A stretch of DNA of 64,000 nucleotides, from positions 17,586 through 81,585 of the forward strand of contig JAQTWZ010000006.1 of NCBI GenBank assembly GCA_028689055.1, written 5' to 3'. Shown here in pieces: positions 46,159 through 56,453 of the stretch (within the stretch, counting starts at the first letter, position 1; each line of letters opens with the position of its first letter). The DNA comes from Sulfurimonas sp. GTDB lineage: Bacteria; Campylobacterota; Campylobacteria; Campylobacterales; Sulfurimonadaceae. The notes below the pieces were generated by a model, which saw nothing but the letters and a program-made list of their open reading frames with translations, was not told the DNA's origin and searched no databases. Made by a program: the position numbers and the translations under genes.

Positions 46159-46934
46159 TGGCTAAGAAAAAATGTCCTGAATGTCCTGAATGTCTGCCTG
46201 CGTGGCTGGCTGCGTTTGGGGATTTGATGTCTCTACTCCTTTGTTTTTTCGTTTTGCTTCTTTCTATGTCAAGTATGGACGCTAAAAAAATATCTGAGGC
46301 GATAGGTTCTCTCTCGGGTGCGATGAGCGTGCTTGAAGGCGGTACAAAAACGGAAATATCAAAACGCCGTATCCAAGAATCTACACCTATTGAGTCTCAA
46401 GATGAGACGACAGAATCCGTAAATAGAATACAACAAGCAGTTATGGATGCCAATGAGATGATGGAAAAAGGCAAAGGTTCTGCTATCTCTCTTGAAGAGG
46501 CGCAAGAAGGTTTTGTTATCCAGCTTCCTGCATCACTTTTGTTCAAATCAGGCAGTGCAACGATAGACAGTGATGATGCACTTTTATTTTTAAAGCGTGT
46601 AGCACTGATTATCCAAGAATTGCCAAACAATATGGAAGTAAGTGTCCAAGGCCATACAGATAATGGAGGTCCGAGTTCTCAAGGGCCGTTTAAAGATAAC
46701 TGGGAACTCTCTTCTGCTAGAGCGATTTCGGTACTGCAAGAACTCCTTTTGGACGGTGTTGCCCCTGATAGGATAAACGCAGCAGGATTTGCAGAGTTTA
46801 GACCTTTGGCAACAAACGCAACAGAGAGCGGTAGAGAAAAAAATCGTAGAGTAGAAATACACTTCTATGGCAAAAAGTCAGACCAAGAATCTAAAACACA
46901 ATCATCAATACTTGACCAAGCTGCAGCTGAGTAA
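46158..46934 (+). CDS. motB: Flagellar motor stator protein MotB
   Basis: The 258-residue protein has one membrane segment with the ion-binding aspartate in PAWLAAFGDLMSLLLCFFVL, and an OmpA-like peptidoglycan-binding domain (SVQGHTDNGGPSS, RAISVLQELL, GREKNRRVEI). The unusual CPECPECLP start just before the membrane segment has three cysteines. It is coupled to motA and fliP on both sides. Confidence 0.95.
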   Translation: MAKKKCPECPECLPAWLAAFGDLMSLLLCFFVLLLSMSSMDAKKISEAIGSLSGAMSVLEGGTKTEISKRRIQESTPIESQDETTESVNRIQQAVMDANEMMEKGKGSAISLEEAQEGFVIQLPASLLFKSGSATIDSDDALLFLKRVALIIQELPNNMEVSVQGHTDNGGPSSQGPFKDNWELSSARAISVLQELLLDGVAPDRINAAGFAEFRPLATNATESGREKNRRVEIHFYGKKSDQESKTQSSILDQAAAE

Positions 46935-47668
46935 TGTTTAAAATATTTTTAGTCCTTATTGGATTGGCATCTGCTGTGGCAGCTGAGAGTGCTGCTATTC
47001 CTACGATGAATTTTCAGCTTGCATCACCTGAAACACCGCAGCAACTCGTCTCTTCTCTGAATGTTCTTGTTGTTTTAACACTTCTTTTTTTAGCTCCGAG
47101 TTTAGTTCTTGTTATGACGACTTTTACGCGTTTTGTTATCGTTTTCGGATTTTTGCGTCAAGCTTTAGGAACACAGCAAGTGCCTCCTACACAGCTTTTG
47201 GTCATGCTTGCGATGATACTTACATTTTATGTGATGGAACCCGTAGGTATCAAAGCGTATGAAAGTGGTATCAAACCCTATATAGAAGAAAAAATCGGTT
47301 ATGAAGAAGCCTTTGAAAAGACAACCCTCCCTTTTAAAAACTTTATGATACGCAATACCAGAGAAAAAGATTTGGCGCTTTTTTTTAGAATACGTAAGAT
47401 GGAAAATCCAAAAAGTGTAGCCGATGTTCCTTTGTCGGTCGTTATCCCTGCGTTTATTATCAGCGAGCTTAAAACATCATTTGAGATAGGTTTTTTACTC
47501 TTTTTACCGTTTTTGGTTATTGATATGGTTGTGGCTTCTATCCTTATGTCAATGGGTATGATGATGCTCCCGCCTGTTATGATATCTCTGCCTTTTAAGA
47601 TACTGATTTTTGTTCTTATCGATGGATGGAACCTTCTTATAGGCAATCTTATAGCTTCAATCAAATAG
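46934..47668 (+). CDS. fliP: Flagellar export apparatus protein FliP
   Basis: The 244-residue protein has an N-terminal signal segment (MFKIFLVLIGLASAVAAES), then FIP/FliP hallmarks: MTTFTRFVIVFGFLRQALGT, VPLSVVIPAFIISELKTSF and SMGMMMLPPVMISLPFKIL. FliP forms the core pore of the flagellar type III export gate with FliQ and FliR. It overlaps motB by one base. Confidence 0.95.
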   Translation: MFKIFLVLIGLASAVAAESAAIPTMNFQLASPETPQQLVSSLNVLVVLTLLFLAPSLVLVMTTFTRFVIVFGFLRQALGTQQVPPTQLLVMLAMILTFYVMEPVGIKAYESGIKPYIEEKIGYEEAFEKTTLPFKNFMIRNTREKDLALFFRIRKMENPKSVADVPLSVVIPAFIISELKTSFEIGFLLFLPFLVIDMVVASILMSMGMMMLPPVMISLPFKILIFVLIDGWNLLIGNLIASIK

Positions 47669-47676
47669 GAAATAGT

Positions 47677-48786
47677 GTGGAATGTAAATATTTTGGCCAA
47701 TGTGGCTCATGTCGTCTTTATGAGGATGGTTATGAATCCCAGTTAGAGGCAAAGAAAAAGTTAAATCAAGAACGTTTTAAACCCTTTTACGGGGGAAATA
47801 TAGCTGTTTATAAATCACCGGAATCCCATTATCGCTCACGTAGTGAGTTTAAAATATGGCATTTGGATGAGAAGATACATTATGCTATGAACCATCTGCA
47901 ACACAAGGGTGCGCTGATTATAGAAGAGTGTCCTCAGGTCAATGAGCATATAACAAAAATTATGCCGCTGCTTTTGGATGCTATAGAAGAAGAAGCTATC
48001 GGTTTTAAACTTTTTGGTGCAGATTTTTTAAGTGCCAGCAGCGGAGAAATGGTTGTGTCACTTTTATACCATAGAGCTTTGGATGCTTCTTGGCAGGAAA
48101 AAGCTGCAAATATAGCGGCAAAATTGGGTATAAATATCATCGGTCGCTCACGAAAACAGAAAGTTATTATTGGTCAGGATTTTGTTACTGAGTCTTTGTG
48201 TGTTGCTGATAAAACTTACAAGTTTAACTATATTGAAAATAGTTTTACCCAGCCAAACGCAAGAGTAAATGAACAGATGATTGCTTGGGCTTTGAAAAAT
48301 CTCTCAGACATAGAAGGCGATTTGCTTGAGCTTTATTGCGGCGCTGGAAACTTTACTATACCGTTTGCTCAAAAGTTTAACAAAGTTTTAGCAACGGAGA
48401 TCTCCAAATCTTCCATAAACGCAGCCAAAACAAATATGGCATTAAACGATGTTCAAAACATAGAATTTGTACGCATGAGTGTAGAAGAGTTTGTCGAAGC
48501 ACTTGACGGTGTAAGAGAATTTAGACGTATGGGTGATATTGATATCAATGACTATAAGATAAAAAGTATTTTTGTAGATCCACCACGAAGCGGTATGGAT
48601 GAAAAATCATGCCACTTTGCTGCGAGACATGAGCACATACTCTACATATCTTGCAATCCTGAGACACTGAGTCGAGATCTTGAACTCTTGTGTAAAACGC
48701 ATAAAGTCGTGGATATGGCGCTTTTTGATCAGTTTCCTTATACACATCATGTTGAAATGGGCGTGAAACTGATTCTCAAAGATTAA
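47677..48786 (+). CDS. trmA: tRNA (uracil-5-)-methyltransferase
   Basis: A GTG start at 47677 is chosen because AGGA lies 6 nt upstream and the protein then begins VECKYFGQCGSC, the cysteine-rich start seen in related proteins; the ATG at 47626 would run 43 nt into fliP. The 369-residue enzyme has GDLLELYCGAGNFTIPFA (SAM site), VDPPRSGMD and the catalytic region YISCNPETLSRDL. It makes 5-methyluridine at tRNA position 54. Confidence 0.9.
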   Translation: MECKYFGQCGSCRLYEDGYESQLEAKKKLNQERFKPFYGGNIAVYKSPESHYRSRSEFKIWHLDEKIHYAMNHLQHKGALIIEECPQVNEHITKIMPLLLDAIEEEAIGFKLFGADFLSASSGEMVVSLLYHRALDASWQEKAANIAAKLGINIIGRSRKQKVIIGQDFVTESLCVADKTYKFNYIENSFTQPNARVNEQMIAWALKNLSDIEGDLLELYCGAGNFTIPFAQKFNKVLATEISKSSINAAKTNMALNDVQNIEFVRMSVEEFVEALDGVREFRRMGDIDINDYKIKSIFVDPPRSGMDEKSCHFAARHEHILYISCNPETLSRDLELLCKTHKVVDMALFDQFPYTHHVEMGVKLILKD

Positions 48787-48800
48787 GAGGCAGCTCTCAA

Positions 48801-49304
48801 TTATTGTCCGCCCCACGGGAGGTTGTCTTTTGTCCAGCCATAAACAAAACCATCTTCCATATTGTAGGCTTTGATACCTTCTTTTGTCAGCATTTCAGCT
48901 GCTGCACTTGAGCGTGGTCCACTGCGACATACTAGGATAACACTCTCTACACCTTGCATTTTCATTGCTTGCATCACTTCGCTTACAAAGTTTTTATTGA
49001 CAAGTTCTTTTGCATTGTAGAGCTTCATGGTTGCTTTATGGTCTTTTATTTTTTCATTTTTGAGCTCATAGTCCGCACTCTGAACGCGTGCCTCAATGGA
49101 TTTTGGGTCGTATGTCCAATAGTATGCAGGGATATTGATAAAACCTTCTCCGTGACCTGTATATAAAAACTCCACAGTAGTTCTAACATCTACTATGATC
49201 GCCTTGCCTTCTTTTTGCATTTCATAAGCTTCTTGGGCGCTTAAGTCCCCTTCGTACGCATGTACAAAAGTAAGTAACATGAGCAGTGATAGTATTATCT
49301 TCAT
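48801..49304 (-). CDS. Periplasmic rhodanese-like protein
   Basis: The 167-residue protein has a signal peptide (MKIILSLLMLLTFVHAYEG) and a single rhodanese domain with VDVRTTVEFLYTGHGEG and the active-site loop VCRSGPRSS (Cys126). Such proteins move sulfane sulfur, fitting a sulfur-oxidising lifestyle, but the donor and acceptor are unknown. It is a single gene, convergent with trmA. Confidence 0.9.
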   Translation of the reverse strand: MKIILSLLMLLTFVHAYEGDLSAQEAYEMQKEGKAIIVDVRTTVEFLYTGHGEGFINIPAYYWTYDPKSIEARVQSADYELKNEKIKDHKATMKLYNAKELVNKNFVSEVMQAMKMQGVESVILVCRSGPRSSAAAEMLTKEGIKAYNMEDGFVYGWTKDNLPWGGQ

Positions 49305-49369
49305 ATCGATATCCTTTTATGTTTATTTGGCATTATATTGATTATAAGTTAATCTATTTTGAAAAGTGC

Positions 49370-49375
49370 TATAAT
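49370..49375 (+). promoter_or_regulatory. Extended -10 promoter of the TrkA-like gene
   Basis: TATAAT preceded by TGC (TGCTATAATG) lies 27 nt before the ATG at 49402. It is one of the best promoter matches in the window. Confidence 0.6.
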
Positions 49376-49401
49376 GCCCAAAAATTTTAGAAAAGATTGT
49401 T

Positions 49402-50808
49402 ATGAAAAAGATTTTGATTATTAGTGACGGAAACGTTGGTTCACATTTTATCAGACGAGTTATCAAGACATATACAAGTGAAAATATTTATTATGTCGTG
49501 CAACCTAAAGCTGTTGAATTTGAAGATGCAAATCCCGCAAGATTTAAATTTTATGAGTTTGATCCGACAAGTTTTCATAAATTAGCAAACCTTTTGAAGA
49601 TGGAGTTTGTGCAGGTTTTGATTGCTATGGACAATCAAAGTGATACTGAAATTACCATTAAAAATATCAGAGCCATCAAAAAACAAGTACGTATAATCGT
49701 CCTCAACAAATGGAGTTTGGAAAACGAAGATGCGAATGTCGTTATGGTTAATACGAAAGAGATTTTGTCATCACGACTTTTAGATTATCTTCCAAATGTT
49801 CCAGTTATCGCCCAAAATGTCGGTCTTGGCGCCGGTGAGATTATGGAAGTTCTTGTTCCTTTTGGAAGCTCTTTTGTTTATAGACATATCGGGGTAATCG
49901 AGCAAAAAAACTGGCGTATCGTAGCTATATATAGAAACAGAAAACTTATTATGCCATCACGACGCAGGATGATTCAGCCAAATGATCTTCTTCTTCTTGT
50001 GGGTGATCCTGATGTTCTCAAATCAGTTTATCGTGCCATCAAACGTGAACTTGGACAATTTCCTGAGCCATTTGGATCAAATCTTTATCTGCTGATAGAT
50101 ATGAACGTAGTCAATCACGCAACCATAAAAGAGCTTGTCAGACGTGCTGTTTTTGCTCATAAAAAGTTCAAACATAATCTTATTATTAAAGTTGTTAATC
50201 CAGGTAATATATCTGTTTTGCGTTATATTAAAAACTGTAGAAATGAGAATGTCATCATTGATATAGAATATGAACCAAAAGAGCTGCAAGCACTTTTTTA
50301 TGCAGATGTGAAGATATATCATATAGGTCTTGTGATTGTCTCCAAAGAGATGTTTTCAAGTTATAAAATCAGAAAACTGCTGTATGACGCTCATGTACCC
50401 GTGTTGAAAATATCTGATCGTCCTCTTGCATCTGTCAAAGATGTGGCACTCATTTTAGCAGACAATAGAGACCTTGAAAAAGTATCTACAACTATCTTTG
50501 ATATTTCTGCACAAATGGGCTTTAACATAGAACTTTATAACTATGAAAATGAACATCAAGAGATAATAGAGCAGGTCATCGAACACTATAATAACCTCTC
50601 GGCTATTTTTTCCAAGTCTATTAAAGTTATTAAAGATAATGACAATCCTATTAGAGTTTTGAAGAAAAAAGATAACTTTGTGCAAATTTTACCTTTTACG
50701 AGTAAGCTTACAGCACGAAGAATGTACTCTGTTTTTTCAACTGATAGTGAAAAACTTTATCATAAACTTGATGATTATCATCAGATATTTATCCCTGTAC
50801 AGCTCTGA
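49402..50808 (+). CDS. TrkA-like nucleotide-binding protein with RCK domains
   Basis: The 468-residue cytosolic protein starts with a Rossmann-like TrkA-N domain (KKILIISDGNVGSHFIRRVI) followed by a TrkA-C domain near residue 150-220 (VFRH-type QKNWRIVAIYRNRKLI). A second Rossmann-like region (LYLLIDMNVVNHATIKELV) and a final helical tail follow. TrkA/RCK proteins gate potassium channels or transporters in response to NAD(H) or nucleotides. No potassium transporter gene is adjacent, so its partner is unknown. Confidence 0.75.
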   Translation: MKKILIISDGNVGSHFIRRVIKTYTSENIYYVVQPKAVEFEDANPARFKFYEFDPTSFHKLANLLKMEFVQVLIAMDNQSDTEITIKNIRAIKKQVRIIVLNKWSLENEDANVVMVNTKEILSSRLLDYLPNVPVIAQNVGLGAGEIMEVLVPFGSSFVYRHIGVIEQKNWRIVAIYRNRKLIMPSRRRMIQPNDLLLLVGDPDVLKSVYRAIKRELGQFPEPFGSNLYLLIDMNVVNHATIKELVRRAVFAHKKFKHNLIIKVVNPGNISVLRYIKNCRNENVIIDIEYEPKELQALFYADVKIYHIGLVIVSKEMFSSYKIRKLLYDAHVPVLKISDRPLASVKDVALILADNRDLEKVSTTIFDISAQMGFNIELYNYENEHQEIIEQVIEHYNNLSAIFSKSIKVIKDNDNPIRVLKKKDNFVQILPFTSKLTARRMYSVFSTDSEKLYHKLDDYHQIFIPVQL

Positions 50809-50876
50809 TTTAGCTTATATTTACACTAATTTTAGTATTATATATCCTCTTATACACTTTATAAATTGGATAAAAA

Positions 50877-51929
50877 ATGCTAGTAAATATTCCGCTCAAA
50901 AGAGTTGTAGATGACTCTTATGATATCACCATCGACACACTTCCAAAATTACATTTTGATACAAAAGTAGCCATAGTCACAAACCCAAAAGTCGCAGGTC
51001 TTCATCTTGCGTATCTTCTGAGTAAGGTATCCGCAAAAGAACTCTATATCATTACCGTTCCTGATGGCGAAGAGTATAAAAATCAGGCGAGTGTGGATAC
51101 TATTTTAGAATCACTTTTCAACCATAGATTTAACAGAAAATCGATGTTGATAGCTTTTGGCGGCGGTGTCATCGGTGATATGTGTGGATATGTTGCAAGT
51201 ATCTATCAAAGAGGGATTGATTTCATACAGATTCCTACGACGCTTTTGTCTCAGGTGGACGCAAGTGTCGGCGGTAAAACAGGGATGAACAACAGCTATG
51301 GTAAAAATCTTGTTGGAGCTTTTCATCAACCTCGTGCCGTCTATATTGATCCCGCTTTTCTTACGACGCTGCCTTTGCGAGAGTTTGGTGCAGGAATAGC
51401 AGAAGTGGTCAAGATGGCTGTCACATTTAACAAAGATTTCTTTGAATTTTTAGAAAACGCAGACCTCAAAAATCCTGATATTTTGCAAGAAGCCATAAAG
51501 CAGGCGGTACAAACAAAAGCATGGGTTGTCGGACAAGATGAAAAAGAGCATGGTCTTCGTGCGGCATTAAATTATGGACATACTTTTGCTCATGTTATCG
51601 AAAGTGAGACAAAATACAAAAAATATCTTCATGGTGAAGCTGTGGCAATCGGTATGGTTATGGCAAATCAAACTGCCATCAAAATGGAACTTATGAGTCC
51701 TGAGGAAGCCCAAAGAGTAAAATCACTTCTTGAAAAATATAATCTTGAAACTTCGTACGAAATAGCAGATTGTGAGAGTTTTTATGAGGCATTTTATCTG
51801 GACAAAAAAAGTAGTGATGCTTCTATCAAATTTATCTTACCCGTTTCAATCGGTGATGTTGCCATAACGGATGCGTGCAGTAAAGAAATAGTGATGGAAG
51901 TCCTTTGTACGTTTGGTAAAAACGCATGA
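50877..51929 (+). CDS. aroB: 3-dehydroquinate synthase
   Basis: The 350-residue protein has GGGVIGDMCGYVASIYQRGI, the metal and substrate block DASVGGKTGMN and LNYGHTFAHVIE with zinc-binding histidines. It is the second step of the shikimate pathway. The ATG at 50877 starts a plausible N-terminus (MLVNIPLKRVV). It overlaps the mechanosensitive channel gene by 4 nt. Confidence 0.95.
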   Translation: MLVNIPLKRVVDDSYDITIDTLPKLHFDTKVAIVTNPKVAGLHLAYLLSKVSAKELYIITVPDGEEYKNQASVDTILESLFNHRFNRKSMLIAFGGGVIGDMCGYVASIYQRGIDFIQIPTTLLSQVDASVGGKTGMNNSYGKNLVGAFHQPRAVYIDPAFLTTLPLREFGAGIAEVVKMAVTFNKDFFEFLENADLKNPDILQEAIKQAVQTKAWVVGQDEKEHGLRAALNYGHTFAHVIESETKYKKYLHGEAVAIGMVMANQTAIKMELMSPEEAQRVKSLLEKYNLETSYEIADCESFYEAFYLDKKSSDASIKFILPVSIGDVAITDACSKEIVMEVLCTFGKNA

Positions 51930-53572
51930 AAATACTCTTTTTATTGGTCATAGCCAGTTTATTTTTTCTCTCAGCACAAGCACAAGAGGCTTTGACGCCA
52001 CAACAAATACGCGAATATAACCAAACGCAAGAGATAGAGAAAAAAGAGCAAGAGAGAAAAACAAAAATTTCAGAGTATGTCTCAAAGCTGAGTGAGCTTG
52101 AGCGTAAAATATCTGAAGAAAAAGTTTGGATGAAGAGTTACTCTTCGTATCTCGCTTCTATCGACGTAAAAGATGGGCTTAACAAGATTCGTGAAAGAAT
52201 ATCCTATCTCAAAAATAGAGGCAGTTCTCTTATAGATAAAGATGAATTAAACTCTTTACTCTCAAAAGAAAAAATCTTATCTTCTCAAATAGATCAGCTC
52301 AAAGACAGAGATAGTGCGCTATTTTCAAAGCTGCTTACACCTCCTGAGATTGAAAATATCCCGACAATCACAAATCCTTTTGATATATTTACCGGTATCT
52401 CTGTTATCAAGACATTTAATGCAGACTTCAGTGAATTTAAACAAAAAAAAGAGCAGCTGACTGAACTCATCTCTTTCATCAGCAAAGAAAAAGAGATTTA
52501 TGATCTGCTTATCGAACTTGATAATGAGCAACAATATATTGAAGTTGCAAAAGAAAAAGCTAAACAGTTAGAACGATTTGAAACTGCGCTTGATACGATG
52601 ATGGTTACGGCTGAAGTGTATGAAAAAAGGCTTGAAGTGATTGAAGTCAATATCAACAGAGATATAGAAAAACAGATGTACAGACTCGGAAATATCGGCA
52701 TTGTTGTTTTGATTGTTCTCATTATCTTTTCACTTTTGAAGTTTGTTATCAAAAAATATATCACGGACAATGATAGATTTTATATGGCAAATAAAATCAT
52801 CAACTTTGTGAATGTGACACTTATACTTCTGATTCTTTTCTTCAACTACATAGAAAATGTAAACTATCTTGTCACGATTTTGGGTTTCGCTTCCGCCGGT
52901 ATCGCTATTGCTATGAAAGACTGGTTTATGAGTATCCTCGGCTGGCTTGTTATCGTTTTTGGCGGCAGTATTCATGTCGGTGACAGGATTCGTGTTATCA
53001 TGGAAGGGACAGAGTATGTTGGAGATGTTATGGACATCTCACTTTTGCGTATTACGCTTCTTGAAGATGTGACACTCACAACTTATGTCACCAACAGAAG
53101 AGCGGGTCGTATTATTTTTATCCCAAACAATTATGTTTTTACGCGGATGATAGCAAACTACTCGCACTCTTCGCTTAAAACCGTGTGGGATGGGATTGAT
53201 ATCACGATAACTTTTGAATCCAATCATAAAAAAGCAATGCATATTTGTAAACTTATAACCAAAAAGTATTCAAAAGGCTATACAGATATAACAAGAAAAC
53301 AGCTCAACAAAATCAGAAGTCATTATAGTCTTAAAAATACCAATGTAGAACCTAGAATATTTTCCTTTATCGAATCAAACGGAATCGCTATCAGCTCATG
53401 GTATCTCACAAACGCTTATGCGACTTTAACACTGAGAAGTATTATAAGTACGGAGATTATTGATGCGTTTAATGCAGAAGATGATATCACTATTGCATAC
53501 CAGACACAAAAACTTCATATTCAAAGTGTTTCTAAAAAAGAGAAACCTTTTGATGACAAAGAGGTCGTGTAG
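51926..53572 (+). CDS. MscS-family mechanosensitive channel with long N-terminal coiled-coil
   Basis: The 548-residue protein has a signal peptide (MKILFLLVIASLFFLSAQA) and a periplasmic coiled-coil region rich in Glu and Lys up to about residue 230. Three membrane segments follow, the last glycine/alanine-rich (GFASAGIAIAMKDWFMSI), then the MscS beta domain (VGDRIRVIMEGTEYVGDVMD). The cytoplasmic vestibule follows. It protects against hypo-osmotic shock. It is coupled to aroB and mtaB. Confidence 0.9.
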   Translation: MKILFLLVIASLFFLSAQAQEALTPQQIREYNQTQEIEKKEQERKTKISEYVSKLSELERKISEEKVWMKSYSSYLASIDVKDGLNKIRERISYLKNRGSSLIDKDELNSLLSKEKILSSQIDQLKDRDSALFSKLLTPPEIENIPTITNPFDIFTGISVIKTFNADFSEFKQKKEQLTELISFISKEKEIYDLLIELDNEQQYIEVAKEKAKQLERFETALDTMMVTAEVYEKRLEVIEVNINRDIEKQMYRLGNIGIVVLIVLIIFSLLKFVIKKYITDNDRFYMANKIINFVNVTLILLILFFNYIENVNYLVTILGFASAGIAIAMKDWFMSILGWLVIVFGGSIHVGDRIRVIMEGTEYVGDVMDISLLRITLLEDVTLTTYVTNRRAGRIIFIPNNYVFTRMIANYSHSSLKTVWDGIDITITFESNHKKAMHICKLITKKYSKGYTDITRKQLNKIRSHYSLKNTNVEPRIFSFIESNGIAISSWYLTNAYATLTLRSIISTEIIDAFNAEDDITIAYQTQKLHIQSVSKKEKPFDDKEVV

Positions 53573-54820
53573 ATGAGAAAAAAAGTCTATTTCAAAACTT
53601 TTGGATGTAGAACAAATCTTTATGATTCGCAGGTGATGATGAGTTCCCTTCAAGAGTATGATATCACGCAAGATGAGTCTGAAGCGGATGTTGTAGTTAT
53701 CAACTCTTGTACAGTTACAAATGGAGCGGATACGCATGTGCGTTCTTATATCTCAGGACTTGAAAAAAGTTCTGATGCAAAGATATTTTTAACAGGCTGC
53801 GGGGCGCATACAAAGGGTGAGAAACTTTTAAGTGAAAAACGCGTCCACGGTGTTTTTGGTCAAAGCGAAAAACAAAAGATAGATTTTATGCTCTCCAAAG
53901 AGCAACCTTTTTATGATCCAGGTGATCTCAATCATATCGATGATGTGATAGTAGATGATTTTATCGGCAAAAGCAGGGCATTTATCAAGATACAAGAGGG
54001 GTGTAACTTTCGTTGTTCTTACTGTATCATCCCTTTTGTGAGAGGTGATGCTAGAAGTATGGACGAGGGCAAGATACTTGAGCAGATATCACGTCTTGCG
54101 CTCAACGGTTTTGGTGAGTTTATTCTTACGGGAACAAATGTGGGAAGTTATGGGCAAGATAGCAAAACTTCACTAGCAAAACTTATGAAAAAAATCTCAC
54201 AAATTCGTGGAGTACGACGTATTCGTGTCGGAAGTATCGAACCGATTCAGATAAGTGATGAATTTAAAGAGATACTTGACGAACCGTGGTTGGAAAAACA
54301 TTTGCATATCGCACTACAGCACACTTCTCCTACGATGCTTAAGCTGATGAATAGAAGAAATGTTTATAGACAAGACAGAGAACTTTTTGAATTTTTGAGC
54401 GAAAAAGGCTACGCTATCGGTACGGATTTTATCACGGGGCATCCGGGTGAAAGTGAGGCACTTTGGGCAGAAGCGATGGTAAACGCAGCCGCTTTGCCTC
54501 TAACACATCTCCATGCATTTACGTACTCCAAACGCGATACAACGCCTTCGGCGCTCATGAAGCCTGAAGTGAGCGGCACACTTGCAAAAGAACGACTGCA
54601 TGAGCTTGAGGCACTTATTAAAGAAAAAAATTATGCTTTTAGAAAAAACTCATCAAAAGAGCTTGATGTTTTGATTGAGAGCTTTAAAGATGGGTATTAT
54701 CACGGTTTTGATCAAAACTTCAACAAAATCCTTGTAGAGTCTAGCGAAGATCTTTTAGGTAACTGGATCAATATAAATGCGTATGAAGTGAGGGAGGAGT
54801 TCAATTATGCTAAATTCTAA
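53573..54820 (+). CDS. mtaB: tRNA methylthiotransferase of the MtaB type
   Basis: The 415-residue radical-SAM enzyme has the N-terminal cluster cysteines (TFGCRTN, INSCTVTN, TGCGAH) and the radical-SAM motif GCNFRCSYCIIPFVRGDAR (CxxxCxxC). MtaB-type enzymes add a methylthio group to t6A37 in ANN-decoding tRNAs, and the N-terminal FGCRTN favours MtaB over MiaB (which has YGCQMN). It overlaps the next gene by 14 nt. Confidence 0.88.
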   Translation: MRKKVYFKTFGCRTNLYDSQVMMSSLQEYDITQDESEADVVVINSCTVTNGADTHVRSYISGLEKSSDAKIFLTGCGAHTKGEKLLSEKRVHGVFGQSEKQKIDFMLSKEQPFYDPGDLNHIDDVIVDDFIGKSRAFIKIQEGCNFRCSYCIIPFVRGDARSMDEGKILEQISRLALNGFGEFILTGTNVGSYGQDSKTSLAKLMKKISQIRGVRRIRVGSIEPIQISDEFKEILDEPWLEKHLHIALQHTSPTMLKLMNRRNVYRQDRELFEFLSEKGYAIGTDFITGHPGESEALWAEAMVNAAALPLTHLHAFTYSKRDTTPSALMKPEVSGTLAKERLHELEALIKEKNYAFRKNSSKELDVLIESFKDGYYHGFDQNFNKILVESSEDLLGNWININAYEVREEFNYAKF

Positions 54821-56453
54821 AACAAACAGAATTATTCTTCTAGTTTCTGCGTTTTTCGTGATTGCTCTTATTTTGTTTGCCATTTTTAGGGATAACGCAA
54901 GCGCTATCACACTGCGTGATGCTCAGAAGATTTTAGAAAACAAAAGTGTTCAAAAGGTTGTTGTAACCAAAGAGTATGTCTATCTCAAAACGCAGGATAA
55001 TTTTTATAAAATTGCTTCCAATCAGGTCACTCCAAAGATGTTTATTGACTATAAAGTAGAAGTCGGAAGTGAGTCAAATTTTCTTCTGTATATTCTGTAT
55101 GTAGTTCTTATTTTAGGGCTGGGTTCTTTGGTGGTGAAATGGTTTGAAAAAAGAGGTTTTACCACGTTTGGTACAAACGCAGGAACAGCAACTTCAAGCC
55201 TCAATACAGAACCAAGCGGTCCAATCGAAGCTATAAAAAGTGATGTTACATTTAGTGATATCGGCGGTATAGCTGATGTAAAGATGGAACTCGAAGAGAT
55301 TATCGACTTTATGCGCAATCCAAAACGTTATAAAAGTTTTGGCGCAAGAATGCCTCGTGGTGTTTTACTCGTAGGTCCTCCGGGTGTCGGTAAAACGATG
55401 ATCGCCAAAGCTGTGGCTTATGAATGTGGTGTTCCTTTTTATTATCAAAGTGGTGCTTCGTTTGTACAGATATATGTAGGAATGGGAGCCAAACGCGTAC
55501 ATGAGCTCTTTGCAGCGGCAAAGAAAAATGCTCCGGCTATCATTTTTATCGATGAGATAGATGCGGTCGGAAAAAAACGCGATGGACAGAGAAATGACGA
55601 AAGAGAAGCAACTCTCAATCAGCTCTTAACTGAGATGGATGGATTTGAAGGTTCAAGCGGCGTTATCGTTCTTGCTGCGACAAACAAGATAGAAGTCCTT
55701 GACTCAGCGCTTCTTCGTGCGGGAAGGTTTGATAGAAGAGTATTTGTAGAACTGCCAACTAAAAGTGAACGCCAAGCGATACTCGCAAAATATCTCGAAA
55801 AAGTGCCACATGAGCTAGAGGTAAAAACTCTTGCCAATATGACAGTTGGTTTCAACGGGGCTTCACTTGCAGCTTTGGTCAATGAAGCGGCACTTCTTTC
55901 TTTAAGACAAAAAGATTTTAAAGTCACACTGGAGCATTTTCATCAAGTCAAAGATAAAGTGATGTTTGGGAAGAAAAAACTCTCTATATTGAGTGATGAA
56001 CAGAAAAAATACCGTATCACTTATCAGGCTGCAAAAGCTGTTTGTGCTACTGTTTTTGATCTTGCATTTGAAAAACTCATGCTCTCAAATGAAAAACTCA
56101 CACCCACAACAAATGAACCGCTTATCAAACATGAGCTCGAATACCGCATCAAAATGCTTCTCTCTGGAATCGCAGCCTGTTCTATCAAATATGATGAACA
56201 CGCAAGTAGTGCAAAAGATGATCTTGATGAGGCGAAAGAACTCACGAAAAAGATGCTTGAAGAGTACGGTATGGGCAGTTCGTTGATACAAAACAAACAA
56301 GAAGAAGATCTCTATCTTCAAAGGCTTTACTCTGAAACAAAAGAACTTCTTGAGTCGATGATTATCGTTGTCAATCTTGTAGAAAAAGTCTTGTATGAAC
56401 GAGAAAGTATTACAAAAGATGAAGTGAAAAAGTTTTTAGATGAAGTTTTATAG
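54807..56453 (+). CDS. FtsH-like membrane AAA ATPase lacking the protease zinc motif
   Basis: The 548-residue protein has two N-terminal membrane segments around a short periplasmic loop, then a complete AAA domain: Walker A GPPGVGKT at 190-197, Walker B IIFIDEID at 245-252 and the second-region motif AGRFDRR at 305-311. The C-terminal part aligns in layout with the FtsH peptidase, but the HEAGH zinc site reads YQAAK (406-410), so proteolysis should be lost. It would remain an ATP-driven membrane-protein remodeller. The 14-nt overlap with mtaB and 14-nt overlap with bioV tie it to this cluster. Confidence 0.85.
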   Translation: MLNSKTNRIILLVSAFFVIALILFAIFRDNASAITLRDAQKILENKSVQKVVVTKEYVYLKTQDNFYKIASNQVTPKMFIDYKVEVGSESNFLLYILYVVLILGLGSLVVKWFEKRGFTTFGTNAGTATSSLNTEPSGPIEAIKSDVTFSDIGGIADVKMELEEIIDFMRNPKRYKSFGARMPRGVLLVGPPGVGKTMIAKAVAYECGVPFYYQSGASFVQIYVGMGAKRVHELFAAAKKNAPAIIFIDEIDAVGKKRDGQRNDEREATLNQLLTEMDGFEGSSGVIVLAATNKIEVLDSALLRAGRFDRRVFVELPTKSERQAILAKYLEKVPHELEVKTLANMTVGFNGASLAALVNEAALLSLRQKDFKVTLEHFHQVKDKVMFGKKKLSILSDEQKKYRITYQAAKAVCATVFDLAFEKLMLSNEKLTPTTNEPLIKHELEYRIKMLLSGIAACSIKYDEHASSAKDDLDEAKELTKKMLEEYGMGSSLIQNKQEEDLYLQRLYSETKELLESMIIVVNLVEKVLYERESITKDEVKKFLDEVL

